Below are positions 55,861 through 64,000 of a DNA stretch of 64,000 bases, one piece after another. Each line of letters begins with the position of its first letter. Within the stretch, counting starts at the first letter, position 1. The position numbers and the translations under genes were made by a program. Below the pieces are notes generated by a model. That model searched no databases. It was not told where the DNA came from and saw only the letters and a list, made by a program, of their open reading frames with translations. This DNA comes from Rhizophagus clarus (lineage: Eukaryota > Glomeromycota > Glomeromycetes > Glomerales > Glomeraceae). The DNA is taken from NCBI GenBank assembly GCA_015698045.1, contig BLAL01000285.1, positions 744,001-808,000 on the forward strand. Direction: 5' to 3'.

Positions 55861-57227
55861 TTTGATATTATTAATATTTGTGGAGTATAAAAAATAAAGA
55901 GACGAAAGAATCTTAACAATTCAATACGCAGAAAGTTTTTTTTTTAAATGCATAATAGTTTGGCAAAAGCTACACAAATGATGTAGGACATGTTGCGCAA
56001 TTAATAAATTAATATTTCCAATATAAGTTAGTTCATTTTTTTATTTTAATCGTCAACACCCCTAAATTTATACCACATGATTATGTGCGACTTAATAAAT
56101 TTAACCAAAAATCTATTGATACATCTATATTTTAAATCGGTTTTAAATCGGCCAAAAGAGATACGTAACATGGACTTAATTTTTGCGGCCAAGACTTTTT
56201 ATTGTCGCTATTTATCATGGCTTTTACGATAATACCTAGTTATTTGCATATACGCATGATGTATGAGTTTGGGCGTTTTAAAAATGTGTGACAATATGTA
56301 TGTCGATTATTTTGTAACACAAACAGGGTTATTCATTAAAATTTACGTGTCTATTTTGTTCGCCGTCAAGTAGAGGCCTGCAACGGGCCGGGTCCGGGCT
56401 CAAAACCCGGCCCGGACCCGGCCCGGAATCCGGGTACGGGCCGGAAAGTTGAATTTTAAAATACACCCGGGCCGGGTCCGGGCCGGGTTTTGTTTTTCAC
56501 AAAATTTCCGGGCCGGGTCCGGGTTCAGATTCTAAACCCGGATTTTTATTAATTCTGGTCAAAATTATAATTAATTCTGGCCAAGTTGAAAAATTAAAAA
56601 AAAAAAAGTCAACTTTTATTGTTTAATTTCTTCTTTATTATATTATATTGCAAACTTTTCCTAATCATAAATAGTTTTTATCTATATGTATAATGATTTT
56701 TAAAATCAAATGCTGCACCGAAATTTATAATTTAACTGTGCCGCAGCTTGATTAGGCTAAAAATTTTCATTTTTCGGATTGTTTAAATGTACAAAATTAT
56801 AAAATACTATTAAGTTTTTTTTTTTTACCTTTGTTAACTTGTTCATTACCAAAGATCATTTTATTTTAATATTACATAGTTGTGTTTCAATAATTTTTAT
56901 ATTTATTATAGTTATTTACTTAATAAAGTTTCATTTATTTTTCAAGTATAAATAATAAATTATCTTTAAAACATGAAAATTTTGTGTAATAAAGAATATT
57001 AAATCACCGTTCCACAAAATTATACATATAATCTACATTACATTATCAATATCATATGAATTCTTATCAATTTTTAGTAATTTTTTAATGTTTATTGATT
57101 TCTCATAAGAAGGCAACATCTTTGAATTATAACTAATTATTTTAAAAAAATTGTTTAACAAGTATAAAAGTTTTAAAGTGACCTACTTATATAAAATTAT
57201 TATCTTTCCAAAAAAACTTATTTAAAA
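55861..57227. other. Intergenic: promoter of paralogue 7 and GC island
   Basis: AT-rich spacer carrying the promoter of copy 7 at its left end and a CCCGGGCC-rich island at 56376-56545. The part 56550-57227 is plain AT-rich sequence up to the Helitron terminus. No gene is supported. Confidence 0.45.
56376..56545. mobile_element. CCCGGGCC-rich palindromic island (half element)
   Basis: It starts GGCCTGCAACGGGCCGGG and continues as alternating GGGTCCGGGC and CCCGGCCCGG blocks for about 170 bp in very AT-rich surroundings. The left edge resembles the TAGAGG-TGCA-CGGGCC type of hAT terminal repeat. I found no matching inverted end downstream, so it is probably truncated. Confidence 0.4.
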
Positions 57228-58690
57228 CTAGCGGTAACCCGTCGCGTTGCGCCGGGGTAGGACTTGTTTATTAAGCTAAGAAAAGTAGTAATTATAAGAT
57301 TATATTTATATTATGTAAATAGGTTTAGTCTTTTACTATTATAGTATAATTAGATTAGAAGAAAAAATATATTAATTCATATAATTTACATATATATTTG
57401 TGCTAATAAAAGTGAATTGTGTATTAATGTTGTATATGATGAAATACTATATATGCAAAATATTACATGTATAAATATTATATGTATAAAATGGTATATA
57501 ATATATAAAATGTTATATATACAAATATTATTTTTTAAATATGAATTCTATTTATAGAAGCAAATATTTCAGGATATACAATATTTTTTGTTTTGTAGTT
57601 TTTACTGTTATCTATAAGGACTTTAATATGTTGATATATAGTTACTCTTGAAAATGCAACATATAATTGTCCATGTGCAAAAACAGGTTCAGGTAAGTAA
57701 ACACCAACCCTGCTTAGAGTTTGTCCTTGTGATTTATTAATTGTCATTGAGAATGCAACTCGTACTGGAAATTGATGTCTTTTTAAAGTAAAAGGTAATT
57801 TACTTTCTAATGCTGTTAATGTAATACGTGGAATAAATACACGTTTACCAATATGTGATCCTGTTATAATTTCAGCATCAATAACTTTACTTTATAATCT
57901 ATGGCAAATCAGTCTGGATCCATTGCAAAGGCCTTTAGATGGGTTTAAATTTCGCAGTAATATGATTGGTACTCCTAATTTTAACTTTAGTTCACCAGGA
58001 GGAAGTTCTGGAATCTTTAAAGATCGTAAAAATTCAGGTGAATAAAGTTGTGGTTGTTCTGTTATATTATCTTCTGATGAATTTATTGAGTCAGCACTGG
58101 GATATATAACAAATTCTCCAGGAATTTTTTCCATTATTATATCTGAAATAATGTCAACATTAATATTTTTTGGGATTAAGATTGCTTTATTTACCATGTA
58201 ATTAGCATTACCACAATTTTCTTCCAGATTTGGATAGACAAAATTGATCATATCTATTAAAGTTCCATTATTTATTGTCATATTTGAAGGGAGGGTAATT
58301 ATATCTTCTGTACCAGGATTGATTGTATATGTACCATCACCAATTTTCAGAAGAAAATCTGCAAATTCTTTTTGTTTTTGGTTTTCTAATGGATTAGATA
58401 TTTGCTGAAGTCTCATATTGGTTAACAGTTTTATTACTTTAAAGTGAGGCCATAAAGATGATTGAGTTAAACTTGCTGAAACAATATCAGCACGAAGGGA
58501 ATTAGGGATTACTGGTAAAATTTGTCAAAAATCTCCTCCAAAAACAAATACTTTTCCTCCAAATGGTTTATTTATTTGTGTAATATCACGAAATGTTCGA
58601 TCAACTGCTTCAAATACAAATTTGTGCATCATAGGAGCTTCATCCCAGATAAAAAGTTTTGCAATGTTAATAAGATGTGCTAATTGAGTA
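57228..58690 (-). mobile_element. Helitron 3' half with dead Pif1-like helicase
   Basis: On the minus strand three open pieces form the C-terminal half of a Helitron Pif1-type helicase. These are Walker B-like 'LFIWDEAPMMHK' and 'GGDF' (58525-58737), 'GVPIILLRNLNPSKGLCNGSRL' region (57892-58416), and 'INKSQGQTLSRVGVYLP...LYVAFSRV' (57535-57747). An Arg codon after GGDF is TGA and another codon near 57894 is TAA, so it is inactive. The element ends with a GC-rich hairpin and CTAG followed by T at 57228, the canonical Helitron terminus. The Rep domain and 5' part are missing, and the broken edge abuts a Sel1 fragment. Confidence 0.85.
57238..57256 (-). other. Helitron 3'-terminal hairpin
   Basis: In the minus-strand sense the 19 bases CCCGGCGCAACGCGACGGG fold into an 8-bp stem with one mismatch and a 3-base loop. 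The terminal CTAG lies seven bases further on. Position just before the CTRR end is diagnostic for rolling-circle Helitrons. Confidence 0.8.
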
Positions 58691-59876
58691 TTGTGGCCAG
58701 TAATAACAAGCAAAAGGCAATTGAATTCTATCAACAAGCAGCAAATTTAGGAAATATTATTGCTAAATATAATCTTGCTTTTATGTATTATAATGGAAAA
58801 GGAGTTGATAAAGATTATATAAAAGCAATTGAATTATATCACAAGGCAGCAAATTCAGGTTATAGTGATGCTCAATATAATCTTGCTCTCATATATTACC
58901 CTATAAAAAATAAGTGTCCGGATAATGTCCGGAAAATGTCCAGAAAAATTATCTAAAATATTGTCCAGAAATTCTGGACACTGTGTATCCAGAAACTGTT
59001 CCGAAAACACTGCATTTTCGGGATATTAGGAAATTGTCCAGAAATTGTCCGGAAATGTATTTTCGTAAAATTTGTCACAAAAGATGATCAATGGATAGAT
59101 GATCATTATTATTCCTTAACCCAAAATTTTTATATCATAGATATATAGTATTTTTGCCTGCTCTGCAATTTTAATTAGTACGACAGAAAAGGTTTTGAAT
59201 GTCAGTTTTGTGCTTTTTGCATTTTTTTACAAAATTAATTTATCCTTTTTTGTAAATAGTATCCAGAATTTGTCCTGAACTTTTTTATGTCCGGAATTTG
59301 TCTATCTGGTTTTTTACTATGTCCAGAATTTGTCCAGGTTTAACTGTCCAGAATTTGTCCAAAATTTTATACCAAACAAATACTGGACGAATTCTGGACA
59401 AAGTTAGGACATGTCAAAATTTTAAGTATCAGAAGTGTGTCAGACATGTACCAAAAAAGTGGACATTTTCCGGACACATCAGATTTATTCCGGACATTTT
59501 CCAGACATTTTTGATAACATTTTCTGGACATTTATTTTTTATAGGGTTATAATGGGAAAGAAGTTGATAAAGATTATGAAAAAGCAATTGAATTATATCA
59601 CAAGGCAGCAAATTCAGGACATAGTGGTGCTCAAAATAATCTTGCTCTTATGTATGAAAATGGAGGAGTAGTTGATAAAGATTATGAAAAAGCAATTGAA
59701 TTATATCACAAGGCAGCGAATTCGGGACATAGTTATGCTCAATATAATCTCGCTCTTATGTATGAATATGGAAAAGGAACTGAGAAGAATATAAATCAAG
59801 CAATTTATTGGTACGAGAAATCTGCTAAACAAGGAGATCAAGATGCTTAAAATAAATTAGAAAAATTAAGAAAGTG
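58691..59876 (+). pseudogene. Inverted Sel1 fragment (paralogue 8), MITE-interrupted
   Basis: Plus-strand Sel1 repeats close to those of paralogue 2 ('VASNNKQKAIEFYQQAANLGN', then 'VDKDY' units) start abruptly at the Helitron edge (shared TATTGTGG). They are split by a 648-bp element at 58899-59546 and resume with 'YNGKEVDKDYEKAIELYHK'. The usual GCT CAA near the C terminus is GCT TAA at 59845-59850, truncating the protein. There is no kinase part. The matching 3' flank of the family follows in inverted orientation near 60780-61190. Confidence 0.88.
58899..59546. mobile_element. Harbinger/Tourist-like MITE inside a Sel1 repeat
   Basis: The 648-bp element starts CCCTATAAAAAATAAGTGTC and ends with the complement of CCCTATAAAAAATAAATGTC. 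It is flanked by TTA on both sides (58896-58898 and 59547-59549). Removing it with one TTA restores an uninterrupted Sel1 unit like those in paralogue 2, which defines the ends exactly. A 3-bp TTA duplication fits the PIF/Harbinger (Tourist) class. The subterminal zones carry a dozen or more TGTCCGGAA/TGTCCAGAA words, and no transposase frame is present. Confidence 0.88.
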
Positions 59877-62634
59877 AATCATATACTGTTTTTTTGTTTA
59901 AAACATATCGTTAAACTATCAAAATTAAATACACAATGCATGCATATCATTTTTTTTAAATACTATTTTATTTAAATTATGCCTAAAAGATGAAAAAGAT
60001 GTGCCTAATGTACCTGTTTGAGTAAATGTAATTCTAATGATATTTTACTTATATCAGACGCTAAGCAATATGATTATAATTATCACTACGATTTCTTGAT
60101 TATCGTATTGGGTCAATACTCAATATTATCTATACAATAAAAAGAAATAAAAATTTTTGTGTGCATGTATCTTTTTCAAGCTCAGTGGCAGTAGCAGTTA
60201 TATAATTAGCTACAACGATTATTATAAAATCGTCATGATAGGTTAGGGAAATAATATCAAACTATGTATTTCTTGTAACTTTTTTTTGTATAAATTAAAG
60301 ATTACTAATAAAGTAATGCGCGTTATCAATAAAAAAAAAGTATAGTTATGTACATATTTACCTATTGCAGTGTTGTCATGGAACACAGACACAGACATTG
60401 GACAGTCCTGGATCAAACAGTCTGGCCCATGTCTGCCATATTTTCATGTTTAGGACATTTTGTTCGCATTAATCCAGCCATACTTCTTGTTAATTCCAGC
60501 CAAAAGATTTTTAAGGTTGGTTAACGACTTGTCAGTATCTGTAGAGTCCGCAGACTATGGACGCGGACATGGATTTTTTGGACGTCTGTGTTCACAAAAA
60601 ATCGCTGGACAATATCCCATGTATAACACTGCCTATTGTTTATAAAGTTAATGAAAAAGATTATAATTTCCTTTTGATCCATCAAAAAAGTTAAAATAAT
60701 TTAGCAAGTAGCAACAATTCAATTTTTTAAACTTTTTTATAATTCCTAGCTATAAAATCACATGAATATTTAGGTCAAAATCTATACAACCCTTTAATCA
60801 AATTTCATTAATAGGAATTTTCATTATATAAAATACAAAATAAATAATTATTATTTTTTGTTGATTTTATTTCCTGAATTATTGTTAGACGAACCTCCCT
60901 TTTAATTTCGTTAACTTAAGTTTTTTACATAATAGACAATTTTTTTTTGAGACAAGGTTGTTTTAAACCTTCAATAAAAGTTTTTCGTATACTAAAATTT
61001 AATAACTTTAAAATTTCATTTACTTGCAAGCTATCTCTGATCTTTAAAATTTTGACATCGTTATTACCATTATTACAATTATTGCCATTATTATAAAATC
61101 TTGTTAATTTTAATATTCTAAGATTTTTAATCTTTTCAATATATTAAGTAGTGATTCATCAATTTGTAAAAAGTGATAAGATTTAATTAACAATAATCCC
61201 CTGTCACACTAAGTTTATAAATGACCGGGAACTAATTCCCCAATCTCATATAGATAATCGGAAATCTTTAATTTTAGTTTAATCTTAATGATGACACACT
61301 CCTGGAGATTAGAATACCATGGTTTTTTTCCTGAAAAATAATACGAATATTCTAGTAATGAAGAAATTCTTTCAATAAAGTTTGATTATGATTTAATTTC
61401 AATCGAGATGAATTTTATATGATGAATAATAAATAGTTTGATTTTGTATTACAAAAATAATAATTTTTAAATTTGTAAAAAAATCGACGTAAACAGATTT
61501 TCGAAATTTTTTACTTATAAATTTTATTTTAAGTAAATGCTTATTAGTTTTAGCATTTCCTGAAAATGTATAGAATCCATCTCTCGTAATGTTCTCTTTA
61601 AAACCTTTTAGGTCTCCAAATCAAATATCTTAAACGGGTAATCAGAACAAATCAGCAATTATTGGAAGAATAAATATCATTATTTAATTTTAATAACAAA
61701 AAAATTATTATAGAGAATTCTTTTCATTTTGGAAAAAATGCAAAAGAATGAAACGGAAAAACACATGTAAATTAATATGGATTCACCTTTTTTTCTATAA
61801 ATTGTTCTATAAAATACGCACAACTATATTATTAGTACTTTTTATTAATTTTTTTTTTTTTTCAATTTGAAATGATAAAAAATCTTCCAATTCCTTTATT
61901 TTAAATAGTAGAAATCTTGTCGTTACATTAATTTTCATTTTCGTAATAAAGACAAGATTTAATTTAGTTTATTGTTGATTTGTTTTAATAGTGTGAGGTT
62001 AGTAATTTAGTAAGTAGTATTGCGTAGTATTACAAACTTTTGAAAATTGAAATTCGGAACAAAGTTTTGACTTTGAAATTTCCAATATTAAAGATATAAA
62101 CCAAAAAAAAATTTTTTTATTAAAGGATAGTATTATTTGTTCTTTCTTTGATTTTGTTGTTTAAGAAATTAAAAGGGTTGTTATTTGTAAAATTGTCAAA
62201 GTGGATAGGTTTGCATCGGATAATTTCAAATAAAATTTCAAGAAATTAAGTGAAAATCGTTTTCCCTACATATAAAAATATAAAATTTCAATTATAAATA
62301 CTGAATGTCAGAATTAATTATTTTACTTTTGTTAGGAATTATAGTCCATATAATTTATTCAGACCGTTTCCTGATTTTTCTCGCGTAAGTTATTATAATA
62401 TTTAAGCTGATCATAATAATTATTTTACTGATAGAATTTATTTAAATAATTTAAGAAAATTATTATTGATATTGTAATTATTATTTCTTAATTTGATCAA
62501 AATAAATTTTTATCTCAAAAAAAAAAAAAAAAAAGTATTTATAAACAACAGTTTCCGTTCAGACTCTCAACAGAAAATCAACAAATAAGTTTAAATAAAA
62601 ATTTCTCATTTTATTCTTTTAAACCTCAACCAAA
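59877..62634. other. Large intergenic spacer
   Basis: No gene is supported. It contains a hAT-like element at 60368-60631. At about 60780-61190 there is an inverted copy of the family's 3' flank, reading as the complement of 23900-24165 and 41100-41400. The last 500 bases form the AT-rich upstream region of the secreted-protein gene, with a 15-A tract ending at about 62534. Confidence 0.45.
60368..60631. mobile_element. hAT-like non-autonomous element, copy B
   Basis: The 264-bp element begins CAGTGTTGTCATGGAACAC and ends with the complement of CAGTGTTATACATGGGA. It is flanked by the exact 7-bp repeat CCTATTG on each side (60361-60367 and 60632-60638). Ends and subterminal GGAC/GTCC words match the element at 51615-52048, so the two are one family. 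It is non-coding. Confidence 0.75.
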
Positions 62635-63213
62635 ATGAAATTCAATCCCTCATTCATCTTTTACTTTGTTTTTGTCTTTATGGCAACATTTAACTTCTCT
62701 CACGCTCAAGAAATTCAAAGAGAAAAAGAATGCAGAATTAGAATTTATAGACCTAAACAAGGATCTGAATATCGATTTTACAGCTGGCATTATGTAGAAT
62801 ATAGTTTTAATAGTGGTTGCTTTAAAGGTCCGTAATAAATTCTTTTATATATTAATTTGTAATTTCGCTCATAAATTATTTACATCATGTGGTTCTTATT
62901 TTGTTAAACGTTTAACAGGTGAAAAAGACAGGATTGATATCAGTGTTATTGGTGCTAATGGAGAAAATGCTTACGATATTGTCAAAGAAGGTTATGTAAG
63001 TAGTTCTTCAATTTAATGACTTCATCGAATTTAACTAATTGCGTAATTGAAATTTAACTTATAATTTTTTTATATTAGTTGGAAACAACTACTAGAAGTA
63101 TTAGATATTGGATTGATCCAAGTTGGGCGAATGATGGGAGCAGCTACTACGTCAAAGTTACTGTGAATAAACGCACGAGTGAAAAATCTGGTTATTTTAC
63201 TACTTTCGAATAA
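62635..63213 (+). CDS. Small secreted protein, Kre9/Knh1-like fold possible
   Basis: Exons 62635-62827, 62919-62995 and 63079-63213 join in frame to 134 aa. Residues 1-24 are a signal peptide: positive N terminus, a Phe/Val-rich core and 'FSHA' before the likely cleavage at Gln25. The mature part reads 'RPKQGSEYRF', 'DRIDISVIGANG' and 'YWIDPSWANDGSSYYVKV'. This resembles the beta-sandwich of the Ser/Thr-rich GPI-anchored Kre9/Knh1 N-terminal family, where a conserved Pro-Gly-Tyr start and a Trp-x-x-Pro before the last strands recur. Two Cys (near 33 and 62) could pair. There is no GPI signal or Ser/Thr stalk, so it would be free in the apoplast or wall. An effector role is possible but unproven. 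Confidence 0.82.
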
Positions 63214-63719
63214 AATATCTGCAAAAATCTGTTTCTTTTGTGATAATAATATTATGTAATTTCACATTGTAATACTTAAATAATAAAGCGCGTTATTATA
63301 AGAAATGTATAATCATAGAATCAATGGTTATAATTCCAAATATAATCGATGAATATTGCGGTATATACATAGAGCTTCTTAAAATTTTATATTTGAAAAA
63401 ATAATAAAGCCTTTTAGTTTGCGCTGGCATGTATATAATAAATAAATAGTCATATTAAATTACTATTATAATAAATTATGAATTTTTTAAATTAAACCCT
63501 ACATCCATTAATTATTAATAGCTCATAAACCAAAAACAAATTGAGTAAGTTTTGCAACTTGTGTTACGAAACTGTTTTTTATTTGAGATTTTCCGGTGAT
63601 CATGATAACGTCAGGTGACGTAAGGATAAAAATTTCAATATAAATAATAGCGTCTCATCTTAATTATTGTATTTGGTTTATAAACGATAATAAATATTAT
63701 ATTTTACATATACTTTTTC
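63214..63719. other. Intergenic spacer
   Basis: AT-rich 3' flank of the secreted-protein gene, including an AATAAA-like signal at about 63280-63286 (TAATAAAG). No other feature seen. Confidence 0.4.
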
Positions 63720-64000
63720 AATGAAACAACAACATATAGAAGTCAACGAAAGGTTAACAATTCAAAAAGTTATGCAATAAATCTTCGAGACCAATAGAAA
63801 GTTTGAACCAACAACAAATACTTCAACAATTTAAGTTAAATCATGGATGATTCTTGGATGGGCGTAAAATAAAGGAACATAATCAAGCTGTAGTTATTGA
63901 AAATGAATTGAATATTGATTTATATCATGATCAACCTTTTGCGTATACTTCTATAAATGATGTTGAACTTGACGAATCTCTACGGCTATCCGATATATGT
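63720..64000 (+). pseudogene. Coding-like segment running off the right edge
   Basis: One plus frame from about 63755 to the window end reads like protein: 'SLNQQQILQQFKLNHG', then a TGA at about 63847, then 'FLDGRKIKEHNQAVV' and 'LNIDLYHDQPFAYTSIN'. The composition (polar, few Phe/Leu runs) differs from random AT-rich frames. The in-frame TGA means it is either a pseudogene or split by an intron I cannot place. Family unknown. Confidence 0.35.

Noticed and set aside
60460..60645. Plus-strand 61-codon frame
   Set aside because: It lies within the second hAT-like element; no coding features.

Overview
This window is strongly AT-rich eukaryotic nuclear DNA with short GT-AG introns, poly-A/T tracts and long intergenic spacers. 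The encoded proteins point to a Rhizophagus-type arbuscular mycorrhizal fungus (Glomeromycotina). The best indicators are the kinase plus Sel1-repeat fusions, kinases with an N-terminal zinc-ribbon-like segment, and abundant small non-autonomous DNA transposons. The organism is inferred from gene-family style; no database search was possible.

The left third (1-16.7 kb) is ordinary single-copy fungal sequence, all on the minus strand: a BEACH/WD40 protein of about 2,250 residues (208-7956), the cytoplasmic tRNA thiolase NCS6/CTU1 (9108-10864, nine exons, 360 aa), an orthodox aquaporin (12532-13840, eight exons, 261 aa) and a single-exon F-box protein (15024-16697). I could follow the reading frame through every splice junction of the tRNA thiolase and the aquaporin. 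One junction in the BEACH gene's WD40 part is unresolved.

From about 19.8 kb to 60 kb the window is a multigene-family array. It holds eight complete, broken or fragmentary copies of one gene type: a protein kinase (five-exon layout 228/73/185/about 355/long) followed in the last exon by a linker with a reiterated motif and then Sel1-like repeats. Copies 3 (35821-38656), 4 (41778-44299) and 7 (52270-55860) are intact. Copy 2 (24877-28131) has one frameshift in exon 1. Copy 1 (19871-22019) has three frameshifts and a lost catalytic Asp. The rest are relics, including an inverted copy at 58691-59876. Between them lie a second kinase type on the plus strand (30684-32143) with a decayed tandem duplicate (33161-34553), and an unrelated gene with a possible nucleotidyltransferase fold (48963-51111).

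Mobile DNA is dense here. I see a TA-flanked MITE whose empty site is preserved in the tandem duplicate, a Harbinger/Tourist-like element with a TTA target duplication sitting inside a Sel1 repeat, two members of one hAT-like family, several palindrome-rich GC islands, and the 3' half of a dead Helitron whose broken edge abuts a Sel1 fragment. The right end holds a small secreted protein (62635-63213) and a possibly broken coding piece running off the window.

How the array genes work together is not shown by sequence alone. The kinase-linker-Sel1 layout suggests signalling proteins with an expandable scaffold, evolving by duplication, repeat expansion and decay.
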